Shown here: positions 25,250 to 32,736 of the stretch, piece after piece
How the letters are laid out: each line of letters begins with the position of its first letter
How positions within the stretch are numbered: position 1 is the first letter of the stretch
Source of the DNA: Acetobacter sp. AN02
GTDB lineage: Bacteria; Pseudomonadota; Alphaproteobacteria; Acetobacterales; Acetobacteraceae
DNA length: 37,715 nt
Direction of reading: 5' to 3'
NCBI RefSeq assembly: GCF_029759835.1
Contig: NZ_JAJJND010000016.1
Span: 1 to 37,715 of the forward strand
The notes under the pieces: generated by a model
Database searches by the model: none
What the model was told of the DNA's origin: nothing
The model's input: the letters and a program-made list of their open reading frames with translations, nothing else
Made by a program: the position numbers and the translations under genes

Positions 25250-26800
25250 TCATGGTGTATGGTGTTCAGGAGAGGTCTCCCCACCTTCAGTGCCGCCCTC
25301 TTCACCGTCAAACCAGTGAGCGCGGGCAGCCATGATGATCTCGTTGGCCGTTTCCTCGTCAATGGCTTCGGAGCCGAGAAGCTCCACCAGCTCATCGCCA
25401 GCCAGATCCGCCAGATCGTCGAGGGTGCGGACACCCTTCTCTCCCAGCGTAACAAGCATCTGTCCGGAGAAGGCGTTCAGCCCCGAGATGTCATCGGACA
25501 CACCCAGCTCTTTTCTCTTCTCGTCCAGACCTTCCTCACGGCGGCGCAGATAATCTTCCGCACGACGGACCAGTTCTCCGACAACCGAGTCGTCAAACCC
25601 TTCAATTCCGATCAGCTCGTCTGCCTCGGCATAGGCAAGCTCCTCAATCGTATGGAAGCCTTCCGTCACCAGCAGCCCGGCAATCACATCGTCGACATCA
25701 AGCGCCTCAGTGAAGAGGGAGGAGCGGCGACGGAACTCTTCCTGACGGCGTTCCGATTCCTCGGCCTCGGTCAGGATATCGATATCCCAGCGGGTCAGCT
25801 GGCTGGCCAGACGCACGTTCTGGCCACGGCGCCCGATAGCGAGACTGAGCTGGTCATCAGGCACCACGACCTCAACCCGTCCGGCTTCCTCATCCATGAC
25901 AACCTTGGACACTTCAGCTGGGGCCAGCGCATTGACGACAAATGTTGCCGCCTGCGGGCTCCAGGGGATGATATCGATCTTTTCGCCCTGCAGCTCTGCG
26001 ACAACAGCCTGCACGCGCGAACCGCGCATACCGACGCACGCGCCGACGGGATCAATGGACGCATCGCGGGAGATAACGGCCATTTTTGCACGGGATCCTG
26101 GATCACGTGCAACGGCCTTGATCTCGATAATCCCGTCATAAATCTCCGGAACTTCCTGTGCGAACAGCTTCGCCAGAAAGGCAGGATGCGTGCGGGAGAG
26201 GAAAATCTGAGGCCCGCGGGTCTCGTCGCGCACGTCGTAGATATAGGCGCGGACGCGGTCAGAGTTACGGAATGTCTCGCGCGGGATCAGCTCGTCACGA
26301 CGCAGGAGGGCCTCGGCGGATCCGATCTCCACCATGAGGTTGCCGTATTCCGTGCGCTTAACCGTGCCGTTGACGATCTCGCCCACGCGATCCTTGAACT
26401 CATCATACTGACGCTTGCGCTCGTATTCGCGCACGCGCTGGACAATCACCTGCTTGGCTGTCTGCGCTGCGATACGCCCGAAATCAATCGGGGGCAGGGG
26501 ATCGATCAGATATTCTCCGGCCTGAATTCCGGGCTGAAATTTCCGGGCAATGTTCAGAGGAATCTGAGTATCTTCGTTCTCGATCGCCTCAACCGCCTCC
26601 GTCCAGCGGGACAGACGAACCTCGCCCGTCTTGCGATCGATCGTCGCGCGGATGTCTTTCTCATGCCCGTATTTGGCGCGACCGGCCTTCTGGATCGCCT
26701 GCTCCATGGCTTCCAGAACTTCCTCACGGTCGATCATCTTCTCACGGGCGACCGCATCGGCAACCAGGAGCAGTTCAGGGCGGGAAACGGAAGTATCCAT
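25250..26800 (-). CDS. nusA: Transcription termination/antitermination protein NusA
   Basis: A 516-residue protein that binds RNA polymerase and nascent RNA to control pausing, termination and antitermination. Domain order: an N-terminal RNAP-binding part ([19 protein letters not shown]), an S1 domain with [20 protein letters not shown], and KH domains with [17 protein letters not shown] and [17 protein letters not shown]-terminal acidic helix-hairpin repeats ([20 protein letters not shown] and ITEE-type segments) follow, and the protein ends in an acidic Gly/Glu-rich tail. rimP lies 61 bases upstream. NusA could feed back on its own operon through the leader terminator before rimP, as noted separately. 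Confidence 0.97.
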   Translation of the reverse strand: MDTSVSRPELLLVADAVAREKMIDREEVLEAMEQAIQKAGRAKYGHEKDIRATIDRKTGEVRLSRWTEAVEAIENEDTQIPLNIARKFQPGIQAGEYLIDPLPPIDFGRIAAQTAKQVIVQRVREYERKRQYDEFKDRVGEIVNGTVKRTEYGNLMVEIGSAEALLRRDELIPRETFRNSDRVRAYIYDVRDETRGPQIFLSRTHPAFLAKLFAQEVPEIYDGIIEIKAVARDPGSRAKMAVISRDASIDPVGACVGMRGSRVQAVVAELQGEKIDIIPWSPQAATFVVNALAPAEVSKVVMDEEAGRVEVVVPDDQLSLAIGRRGQNVRLASQLTRWDIDILTEAEESERRQEEFRRRSSLFTEALDVDDVIAGLLVTEGFHTIEELAYAEADELIGIEGFDDSVVGELVRRAEDYLRRREEGLDEKRKELGVSDDISGLNAFSGQMLVTLGEKGVRTLDDLADLAGDELVELLGSEAIDEETANEIIMAARAHWFDGEEGGTEGGETSPEHHTP

Positions 26801-26861
26801 ACGACAGGCTCTCCACGGGGATGTCCGGGCTCATACGGCCGCGGCATCCGGACGGACAGTT

Positions 26862-27452
26862 TCAGTGACGCCGGCGCGACTGCGCAGACGAGGTTTCTTG
26901 ATCATCCTCTCCGTCGCCGGAGTCTTCCTCTCCGGATGGCGGGTGAAGATGAGCCGTAGCTTCAATCAGTGCATCCGTCAGGACCAGACGTGCTTTTTTA
27001 AGATCCCGGAACGGCAGGACGGCCTCCGTTCCATCATCAAGTCGAAGCCGCCCGCTGTCTTCCGTGGCACCGAGAACGATGCCCGAAAAACGCTTGCGGC
27101 CATCAACAGGAATAAGAACCTCAGCCTTTGCGAGGTGCCCCGCAAAGCGTTCCCAGTCCTTCGGACGCGTCAGGGGGCGATCAATTCCGGCGGAAGAAAC
27201 CTCAAGGGTCCAGTTTCCGGGAATCGGATCCTCAACATCCAGCACGGCCCCGACGGCGTGGCTGATCTGCTCGCAATCCGAGATGTTGATCAGGTTGCCG
27301 TCCAGCCGGTCGGCCATGATCTGCACTGTCGGCGTCTCGCGACCAAGGACCGAGACGCGCACCAGATCAAAACCGAGATCCGCAAGCACCGGCTCCACGA
27401 TATCTCTGACCCGGCCATCAAGGCCGGTATGTGCTGAGGAACTGTCGTCCAA
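26862..27452 (-). CDS. rimP: Ribosome maturation factor RimP
   Basis: A 196-residue protein required for 30S maturation. Recognisable parts are [19 protein letters not shown] in the N-terminal domain, [21 protein letters not shown], and the family motif [21 protein letters not shown]. The C-terminal SH3-like domain has [24 protein letters not shown], followed by an acidic tail with an Arg/His end. No ATG is available near the expected N-terminus. The reading frame begins with a TTG at 27452 (possibly the ATT one codon earlier). No ribosome-binding sequence precedes it: the start codon sits in the U-tract of an intrinsic terminator. It heads the nusA-infB operon. Confidence 0.93.
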   Translation of the reverse strand: MDDSSSAHTGLDGRVRDIVEPVLADLGFDLVRVSVLGRETPTVQIMADRLDGNLINISDCEQISHAVGAVLDVEDPIPGNWTLEVSSAGIDRPLTRPKDWERFAGHLAKAEVLIPVDGRKRFSGIVLGATEDSGRLRLDDGTEAVLPFRDLKKARLVLTDALIEATAHLHPPSGEEDSGDGEDDQETSSAQSRRRH

Positions 27453-27481
27453 AATAAAAAAGGCGGCCTCTTCAGGCCACC
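27451..27481 (-). terminator. Leader terminator (attenuator) in front of rimP
   Basis: On the minus strand GGTGGCCT, a GAAG loop and AGGCCGCC form an 8-bp stem (one G-U pair), followed by TTTTTTATTTTG, a classic intrinsic terminator. No gene lies upstream on this strand (the next gene is divergent), so it can only act on the rimP operon's own leader. The last U-tract bases are part of the TTG start codon of rimP. Leader terminators upstream of rimP are known in other proteobacteria (rimP leader). Partial read-through, perhaps set by NusA, is the expected mode. Confidence 0.75.
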
Positions 27482-27500
27482 CCCCGAAAAAAGCGGAAGA

Positions 27501-27631
27501 TGTAATGTTGCGCTCTATCTAAGGTAGAGCCGCGGACTTTGCAAGGCCTGCAGTGATACATCCGGTGTTGTAATGTTGCACGGAATTTACAATCAGACCT
27601 CTTGCGGGCGAACATCCCCGCAGCGCAACAT
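27501..27631. repeat. Repeated TGTAATGTTGC motif in the rimP/cassette divergent region
   Basis: TGTAATGTTGC occurs at 27501-27511 and again at 27569-27579; the 13-mers differ only in the next base pair of residues (GC and AC endings). A related inverted copy, GCGCAACAT, is at 27623-27631. All lie between the divergent rimP operon and the AAA+ cassette, so they may be binding sites for a shared regulator. No known regulator site is recognised. Confidence 0.5.
27512..27544 (-). promoter_or_regulatory. Candidate rimP operon promoter overlapped by a dyad
   Basis: On the minus strand TTGCAA (27544-27539) and TAGATA (27521-27516) are 17 bases apart. The -10 lies inside an inverted repeat, GCTCTA (27512-27517) and TAGAGC (27525-27530), with a 7-base spacer, so a repressor dimer could cover it. 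The resulting leader of about 55 bases would consist mainly of the terminator hairpin. Confidence 0.45.
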
Positions 27632-27638
27632 AAGCAGC

Positions 27639-28247
27639 ATGATACCACCTCCGGAACCACAGCTTCAGGAACAGCCGGAACCCCAGTCGGGACGCCCGGG
27701 TATGAGGCTGCTGATGGCGGCTGCGGGTGTGATGCTGGTTACGGGCGGAGCTGCATGGTTTACGGCAGGCCAGTCCGGGGGAGGGCGGCAGTCCGATCCG
27801 ACAGGCAATCCCGCGCCTTCGCAGGCGGTGCAGGAGACGGATGGCAACCGCACCGGCGTGCCGGTCGTGGGTCTTGCCCTGATCGCACCTGAAAACGCTC
27901 CTCAGGCTCTGAGAAAGGCCGGGTATTCACCGGCCGATCAGGAGCGTATCCTGGCCGGGATAAAGCGCAGGGAATACCGTCTTGTTCACATGCCGGTTTT
28001 CGATGCGGGAGGGCAGGGAGGCGTGGTATCGGTCAGGTCGGGGATCATGACGAAGGTCGTGCATCTCAGTCCTCGCCCTCAGGACATTATCCTGCCGATT
28101 CTGTTCAGCGGGGAGGTGAGGATCACTCCCCTTTCCGCCCCGGGAGAGGGCGGGGTGCAGCCGGGCGCGCTGACGGTTATGGGGCCTGTGATCCTGCCTG
28201 TGATACACGATGATCAGTATCTCATTCTGGATGTGGTGGCTCAATGA
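27639..28247 (+). CDS. Unknown single-span membrane protein, gene 1 of AAA+ cassette
   Basis: A 202-residue protein. A Pro/Gln/Glu-rich cytoplasmic tail (about residues 1-21) leads into one transmembrane segment (about 22-42, starting MRLLMAAAGVMLV). A Gly/Gln-rich linker and a C-terminal domain of about 125 residues follow, presumably periplasmic. That domain is rich in beta-type segments (LVHMPVFDA, VVSVRSGIMTKVVHL, IILPILFSGEVRITPL, GPVILPVIHDDQYLILDVV). It has no cysteine and no catalytic motif I recognise. The ATG at 27639 is preferred over the start at 27573 because it gives a normal topology. The stop overlaps the start of the AAA+ gene (ATGA), so the two are translationally coupled. 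Function unknown. Confidence 0.7.
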   Translation: MIPPPEPQLQEQPEPQSGRPGMRLLMAAAGVMLVTGGAAWFTAGQSGGGRQSDPTGNPAPSQAVQETDGNRTGVPVVGLALIAPENAPQALRKAGYSPADQERILAGIKRREYRLVHMPVFDAGGQGGVVSVRSGIMTKVVHLSPRPQDIILPILFSGEVRITPLSAPGEGGVQPGALTVMGPVILPVIHDDQYLILDVVAQ

Positions 28248-29515
28248 AGGCGCTTATCCCGCTTCTTAACCGGTATATGCCGGTGATGATGGCGGTCTTT
28301 CTGGTGCTCGCCGCACTTCAGGCGGCCGTCGCGCTGCATCTCTCATTTGCCGGAATCACGCATTTCATGCAGTGGTGCGCGCCGCTCTGGCCGCTACTGA
28401 TGCTGACGGCACTTTTCTTTATGGTCGCAGGACTGCTCTATGAGACACGCGCGGAACGGCTGTCGCGCAGAGGGCTTCTCAGCAGACGGGGGTGGATGAT
28501 GGATGTTCTTTCACGGCTCACCAACCGAGCCCAGCTTGAGGAGCTTATGGCCCGCGAGCAGCGTGAGACGACGCTTGATGCGGAAGAGCTTGCAGCCAGT
28601 CTGCGCGCGCGCGTGATCGGTCAGGATCAGGTCTGCGAGGATGTGGCGCAGCAGCTGCGTCGTCGCCTCGCGTTGCAGGTCCGCGGACGTCCCGTAGGGG
28701 TCTTTCTGCTTGCCGGTCCTCCGGGCACGGGCAAGACCTATCTCGCCAAGCAGATGGCAAAGCAGCTTCAGCGTCCGCTGCTGCATTTCGATATGACGCA
28801 GTTCAGCTCTCCCCATGCGGCTACGCAGCTTTTCGGATCACCGAAAGGCTATGTCGGCTCTGATACATTCGGGAAACTGACAGGCGGTCTGAAGGAGCAG
28901 CCGGATGCCATCGTCCTTCTGGATGAAATCGAGAAGGCGCATCCGGACGTATTCAAGAAATTCCTCACGGCCTGGAATGACGGACATGTGACGGAAGCCT
29001 CAACGGGGCAGCTCATTTCCACGACGCGTGCGATTTTCGTCCTGACCTCCAATATCGCGACGGAAGAACTGACGGAAATTTCGGATCGCCTGTCGGAAGA
29101 TCCCGATCGTATGCGTGCGGAATCGGTTGAGGCGCTGCGCAAATCCGGATTCGCGCCGGAAGTTCTCAACAGGATAGACAGGATATTCATCTTCCGTGCC
29201 CTCAGAGGACTCGACATCGCCCGTGTATCCGCACTTGAGATCGAGACGATGATCGAAAGCTACGGTCTGAAGGTCGAGACCGGCGGAATCGATCCTGCTC
29301 TCCTGCTTGATGTCATGCGGCGACAGAGCCGGATCGGTGATGCAGCCTCTGCCCGTGATCTGGTCCGGTCGATTGAGGACATGATCAGCGAGTCGCTGAT
29401 CCAGGCGCGTGAGCAGGGCGCGAAAATGGTATCCGTCGTTAAGGAAGGGGATACCGTAATCGCGAAAACCCTTCAGGACGATCGCGCTGCCGGACGCCCC
29501 TGGCTTCCTTCCTGA
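28244..29515 (+). CDS. Membrane-anchored AAA+ ATPase of ClpA/ClpB D2 type, gene 2 of cassette
   Basis: A 423-residue protein. Two transmembrane helices (about residues 11-34 and 44-66) and a basic segment precede one AAA+ module. That module carries Walker A GPPGTGKT (158-165), pore loop GYVG (202-205), Walker B VLLDEIEKAHPDV (224-236), sensor 1 TSN (268-270), the arginine finger in FAPEVLNRID (R310), and a sensor-2-like Arg (R371). The signature is that of the second ring of Clp unfoldases. The Clp N-domain, the first ring, the ClpB middle coiled coil and an IGF/IGL ClpP-binding loop are all absent. It should be an active, ClpP-independent remodelling ATPase facing the cytoplasm. Its substrate is unknown. 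Confidence 0.85.
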   Translation: MKALIPLLNRYMPVMMAVFLVLAALQAAVALHLSFAGITHFMQWCAPLWPLLMLTALFFMVAGLLYETRAERLSRRGLLSRRGWMMDVLSRLTNRAQLEELMAREQRETTLDAEELAASLRARVIGQDQVCEDVAQQLRRRLALQVRGRPVGVFLLAGPPGTGKTYLAKQMAKQLQRPLLHFDMTQFSSPHAATQLFGSPKGYVGSDTFGKLTGGLKEQPDAIVLLDEIEKAHPDVFKKFLTAWNDGHVTEASTGQLISTTRAIFVLTSNIATEELTEISDRLSEDPDRMRAESVEALRKSGFAPEVLNRIDRIFIFRALRGLDIARVSALEIETMIESYGLKVETGGIDPALLLDVMRRQSRIGDAASARDLVRSIEDMISESLIQAREQGAKMVSVVKEGDTVIAKTLQDDRAAGRPWLPS

Positions 29516-29527
29516 TCCGGGACATTT

Positions 29528-30511
29528 ATGTCAGCTTTCTCCCGCCTTCGTCATCGGGCTCCTCTGTGGCGCTTCTGCCTGTACAGCTCCGTGCTGTTCT
29601 GCGGATTTTCCCTGATCTGGCCGGCTCCCTGGCTTCTCAGGCTGATACCGCCCCTGCACCGGGTGACGGACCCCGTCGGGCGCCTTCTGACCTTCGGCTC
29701 GTCCCGGAATCAGCAGGACGGGATGCAGGCAGAGCAGCCTTCAGGGCCTGCTCCTCAGCAGCAGCCTCAGGGGCAGAGGGGGGCGAATAATTTAAAAATC
29801 GGGGTTCCTCCGATCGATGCAGAACTGAAAGGCGTCTTTCCCTTCGCGGGACGTCAGCTCCCTCTGCCTGCGGGTATATGGCATCCGGTTCTGGCTATGC
29901 AGGACGGTGCGAATGGCGAGATCATCAGTAATGTCCTCGTGAGGAGCGAGCGTGGTGTCGTGACAGGCGTGATCGTCGTGCGGGCCAGCAGCCAGAGTGT
30001 GGCGGACTCCATAACCGAGGAGATTACCCGCCTCTGTCACGACGACCGGAACTATTCAAACCGGATTACGGCGGAAAAAGGTGGTGTCTTTGAATGTCTG
30101 AGCAGCGGCCCTGTCTTTCTCAACGGTGGCAAAATCAGTAACGCCCCGGATATCTCTCTTGCCTATGAGCGTCTGCGCACCATGGGCTTTCAGCTTCCGC
30201 CCCTGCTTGTTGAAGGCTACTGGGCCCGCGTCGTGAAAGCTGAGGACGGCGGCGTGAATTTTGAAGCCGTGAGTACGGCTGTCAGCCCGGCTCCTCCCGG
30301 CAGCAGCAAGCTGAATACACCTCCTGCGGATTGGGAAAAACAGGCTGCCGGAGCCTCTCCTCTGGCTGGCCGGTTTATCGAGGAGATGAAACGCTGGATG
30401 GATGGCTGGGCCGGGGTGCTGCGCAACGGATTTGAGGGAAAACTCAGTCCGTCAGGTATTCCTGATGCCGTCAGCCAGGATCCGTCTGCCAAAGGGCTCT
30501 CACGTTTATGA
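29528..30511 (+). CDS. Unknown single-span membrane protein, gene 3 of AAA+ cassette
   Basis: A 327-residue protein. A basic N-terminus (SRLRHRAPLWR) and one long hydrophobic segment (about residues 15-38) suggest N-in topology with the rest in the periplasm. A Pro/Gln-rich linker follows (about 62-85), then a domain of about 150 residues (DAELKGVFPFAGRQLPLPAG through LLVEGYWARVVKAEDGG). It contains two cysteines (RLCHDD and FECLSS) that could form a disulfide. The C-terminal 80 residues are Ser/Pro-rich with one amphipathic helix (FIEEMKRWMDGWAGVL). I recognise no family. It starts 12 bases after the AAA+ gene, so the three genes form one unit. Confidence 0.7.
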   Translation: MSAFSRLRHRAPLWRFCLYSSVLFCGFSLIWPAPWLLRLIPPLHRVTDPVGRLLTFGSSRNQQDGMQAEQPSGPAPQQQPQGQRGANNLKIGVPPIDAELKGVFPFAGRQLPLPAGIWHPVLAMQDGANGEIISNVLVRSERGVVTGVIVVRASSQSVADSITEEITRLCHDDRNYSNRITAEKGGVFECLSSGPVFLNGGKISNAPDISLAYERLRTMGFQLPPLLVEGYWARVVKAEDGGVNFEAVSTAVSPAPPGSSKLNTPPADWEKQAAGASPLAGRFIEEMKRWMDGWAGVLRNGFEGKLSPSGIPDAVSQDPSAKGLSRL

Positions 30512-30597
30512 ATGGCTGATGCCTGTTTTCGCAGTATTGCGTATGAATGAGCGCTGCGCCACGTTTTGCGTGCTTCTGGCTGTTTCCGGCGGATATC

Positions 30598-31497
30598 ATG
30601 GATCTTCTTGCTGCACTGCATAGTTTTGTCCGCGTCGCTGCGACGGGCTCGTTTTCGGCTGTTTCCCGCGAAACCGGGATGAGTCAGCCGACCATCTCCC
30701 GCCATATCGCGCTTCTTGAGGCGCATTACGGCACCACGCTGTTCGCGCGGACGACGCGCAGCCTCATGATGACGGAGGACGGCCGCAGCCTGCTGCCGCA
30801 CGCCTATGAGGTTCTGGAAACCCTGGAAACGGCCGAAACCGTGCTGGGGAGACGGCGGGCTTCCGTTTCGGGACTCGTGCGCCTCGGGGTGACCACGGCC
30901 TTTGGCCTTTATCTCACGACCCGCCTCGGGGAGCTGCTCGTCAGGCACCCGGGCCTTTCCGTCGAACTCGTCATGCGTGACGGCTTCGGGGATCTCGTCG
31001 AGGAGGGGCTTGATCTGGCCATCCGTGTCGGGGAGATCGCGGAAGGATCACTGATCGCCCGCAAGCTGGGCGACGTGCATCGCTGGCTGGTGGCGTCACC
31101 GGAGTTTCTGAAACAGCAGACTGCGGAGCTTGCTCATCCGAGAGATCTCGCGGAGGCTCATTGTGTCGTGTTCACCTATGGTGGCGGGCGTCACGACTGG
31201 CATTTTCTCAGAGAGGAAGAGGAAAGCATCGTCGCGCCCAGAGCCGTATTCAGGGCCAACTCTTCCGAAGCGGCCATGAGTGCCATCGAGTCCGGAGTCG
31301 GTGCAGGTATTCTCTCTTCCTTTCAGGTCAGGAAAGATGTGGAGGCAGGCAGACTGATCCGGCTTTTTGACGGCTGGGATATCCCCTCCATGCCTCTTTA
31401 TGCGGTACATACCGGACCAAGAACTCTGCCGCTGAGAACGCGGACAGTTCTCGATTTTCTGATCGAGATATCAACCTCCATCCTCGGTCAGTCCTGA
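30598..31497 (+). CDS. LysR family transcriptional regulator
   Basis: A 299-residue regulator. The N-terminal winged helix-turn-helix is typical (MDLLAALHSFVRVAATGSFS, then SQPTISRHIALLEAHYGTTLFARTTR), and the C-terminal periplasmic-binding-protein-like effector domain spans about residues 88-295. The ATG at 30598 is chosen because it places the first helix correctly; an in-frame start at 30547 would add 17 residues of poor fit. The family usually controls a divergent or neighbouring gene, but here the gene downstream is convergent. The cassette upstream runs in the same direction, 86 bases away. Its target is therefore unclear. It may have no operator link to the cassette. Confidence 0.9.
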   Translation: MDLLAALHSFVRVAATGSFSAVSRETGMSQPTISRHIALLEAHYGTTLFARTTRSLMMTEDGRSLLPHAYEVLETLETAETVLGRRRASVSGLVRLGVTTAFGLYLTTRLGELLVRHPGLSVELVMRDGFGDLVEEGLDLAIRVGEIAEGSLIARKLGDVHRWLVASPEFLKQQTAELAHPRDLAEAHCVVFTYGGGRHDWHFLREEEESIVAPRAVFRANSSEAAMSAIESGVGAGILSSFQVRKDVEAGRLIRLFDGWDIPSMPLYAVHTGPRTLPLRTRTVLDFLIEISTSILGQS

Positions 31498-31685
31498 CGT
31501 TTCTCGTTGCCTAGCCCGGCTTTGAGCAGGGCCAGCGCACGATCCAGCGAGTCGAGTATCTGCCCGCTGAGCTTCCTGATCTGCGGGTCAGGGTTCAGGG
31601 AAAGCTGATCCGCTGCCAGCATAGCAGGTGAGAGCAGTCCGCGTAGGTCGTGACGAAACGCCTGATCCGGTGTCTTTTCAGTCAT
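31488..31685 (-). CDS. Tiny HisKA-like (phosphoacceptor helix) protein
   Basis: A 65-residue protein. FRHDLRGLLSPAMLAADQL (about residues 10-28) resembles the H-box of histidine-kinase dimerisation domains, with H12 in the phosphoacceptor position. A second helix (IRKLSGQILDSLDRALALLKAG) follows after a short turn. No ATP-binding (HATPase) domain and no sensor are present. GGGAG precedes the ATG at 31685. The gene overlaps the end of the convergent LysR gene by 10 bases. It could be a stand-alone dimerisation or phosphotransfer module, or a remnant of a lost kinase. Family recognition is by eye only. Confidence 0.6.
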   Translation of the reverse strand: MTEKTPDQAFRHDLRGLLSPAMLAADQLSLNPDPQIRKLSGQILDSLDRALALLKAGLGNEKRQD

Positions 31686-31757
31686 TCTTTGCTCCCGTCC
31701 TTTCGATGAGAGGGGGCGATATGTTTCCCGTGCAGGGGACGACACGGCACTCTGACA

Positions 31758-31786
31758 TTGACGCAGGCCGGACCTCGTTTTATATG
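31758..31786 (+). promoter_or_regulatory. Promoter of the rpmH-rnpA operon
   Basis: TTGACG (31758-31763) and TATATG (31781-31786) are separated by an ideal 17 bases and lie about 80 bases before the rpmH GTG. This is the best sigma-70-type match I found in the window. Confidence 0.65.
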
Positions 31787-31867
31787 GCCGCGTTCTGACT
31801 GCACGGGCGCGCATCGCGCTGACTCAGGGTGGTCATCTGGTTTTTGTTGTTTGTGAGGAGTGCCACT

Positions 31868-32002
31868 GTGAAGCGCACGTATCAACCGTCCAAGCTGGTC
31901 CGCAAGCGCCGTCACGGGTTTCGCGCTCGTATGGCAACTGTCGGCGGCCGTAAGATCATTGCGAATCGCCGTTCGAAGGGTCGTAAGCGTCTTTCTGCCT
32001 GA
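31868..32002 (+). CDS. rpmH: 50S ribosomal protein L34
   Basis: A 44-residue basic protein, read from a GTG at 31868: [20 protein letters not shown] and onward to KGRKRLSA at the end. These are the standard L34 motifs ([23 protein letters not shown]). It is a structural protein of the large subunit near the exit tunnel. GTG rather than ATG is the only start that gives the conserved N-terminus. It precedes rnpA with a strong hairpin in between, the usual rpmH-rnpA arrangement. Confidence 0.97.
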   Translation: MKRTYQPSKLVRKRRHGFRARMATVGGRKIIANRRSKGRKRLSA

Positions 32003-32012
32003 TGACAGGCAT

Positions 32013-32036
32013 CCCGCCGGCGTCCATACCGGCGGG
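32013..32036 (+). other. Stem-loop between rpmH and rnpA
   Basis: CCCGCCGG (32013-32020) and CCGGCGGG (32029-32036) form a perfect 8-bp stem with an 8-base loop, 10 bases after the rpmH stop. No U-tract follows. It may weaken read-through or mark an RNA processing site, so that much more L34 than RnpA is made. Confidence 0.55.
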
Positions 32037-32086
32037 GGAAGGTGTTCCTGTTGTGAGCATCTGTCCGGCCGGGAAGCGTGGTGCTG

Positions 32087-32428
32087 ATGACCGGAGTTCC
32101 GGAAAAACTGAAAAAGAGGGTGCAGTTTCTGACTGTTGCTTCCTGCGGACGTAAGGCTCCCGTCAGAGGACTCGTCCTGCAGGTTCTCGACCGGGCAGAC
32201 CCGGAACCGGCCCGTGCCGGATTTACCGTCACAAAAAAAGTGGGCAATGCGGTTGTCCGGAACCGGACACGTCGGCGCCTGCGTGCTGCTCTGGGAGTTG
32301 TCAGCCAGGAAACGGATCTGTCCGGACTCGATCTTGTGCTGATCGGACGCGACGCAACCCGCAGACGCCCCTTTGTCTCCCTGACGGATGATATCCGCTA
32401 CGCCCTGAAAAAAGCACGCGGCTCATGA
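32087..32428 (+). CDS. rnpA: Ribonuclease P protein component
   Basis: A 113-residue protein cofactor of RNase P, which matures tRNA 5' ends. The signature is AGFTVTKKVGNAVVRNRTRRRLR, which contains the family's RNR motif (about residues 57-67). The C-terminus has DLVLIGRDATRRRPFVSL, also typical. The ATG at 32087 is supported by GGGAAG at 32071-32076; the GTG at 32078 is an alternative. Its stop overlaps the start of yidD (ATGA). The order rpmH-rnpA-yidD-yidC is conserved widely in bacteria. Confidence 0.95.
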   Translation: MTGVPEKLKKRVQFLTVASCGRKAPVRGLVLQVLDRADPEPARAGFTVTKKVGNAVVRNRTRRRLRAALGVVSQETDLSGLDLVLIGRDATRRRPFVSLTDDIRYALKKARGS

Positions 32429-32715
32429 CCCGGAATTCTGCCGACAGTCTGACAGCCCGCCTGCTGATGTCGGGAATCCGGTTCTGGCAACGCTGGCTCA
32501 GTCCCTGGATGGGCACGAACTGCCGGTTTTATCCTTCCTGCAGCCGCTACGGGCTTGAGGCAATCCGTGTTCACGGCGCTTTTCGCGGTTCAGGGCTTGC
32601 CTTCTGGCGGATATTGCGGTGCAACCCGTGGCACGCAGGCGGGTATGATCCGGTGCCGGGAGAGCGTCCCTGTGCGGAACACGGGTCGGATCGGCCCTGC
32701 AACCTGAAACACTGA
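32425..32715 (+). CDS. yidD: Membrane protein insertion efficiency factor YidD
   Basis: A 96-residue protein. Family motifs are RFWQRWLSPWMGTNCRFYPSCSRYG at the N-terminal side (Cys residues conserved) and LRCNPWHAGGYDPVP near the end. An amphipathic N-terminal helix should place it on the inner face of the membrane, where it helps YidC-dependent insertion. It overlaps rnpA by four bases and is 21 bases upstream of yidC, supporting coexpression and the known partnership. Confidence 0.95.
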   Translation: MTRNSADSLTARLLMSGIRFWQRWLSPWMGTNCRFYPSCSRYGLEAIRVHGAFRGSGLAFWRILRCNPWHAGGYDPVPGERPCAEHGSDRPCNLKH

Positions 32716-32736
32716 GAAAGGTCGGCTGGTCCGGAT

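Noticed and set aside
24911-26959. Long plus-strand open frame opposite nusA (682 codons)
   Set aside because: It lies exactly antisense to the NusA coding frame, has low-complexity Arg/Leu/His composition and no recognisable domain; GC-rich DNA gives such open antisense frames.
28244-29515. ClpV or ClpX identity for the cassette ATPase
   Set aside because: There is only one AAA+ module with two membrane helices; no zinc-binding ClpX domain, no ClpV N-domain and no type VI secretion genes nearby.
31686-31867. Chromosome origin next to rpmH
   Set aside because: rpmH is beside dnaA and oriC in many bacteria, but there is no dnaA gene, no DnaA-box (TTATCCACA) cluster and no AT-rich unwinding element here.
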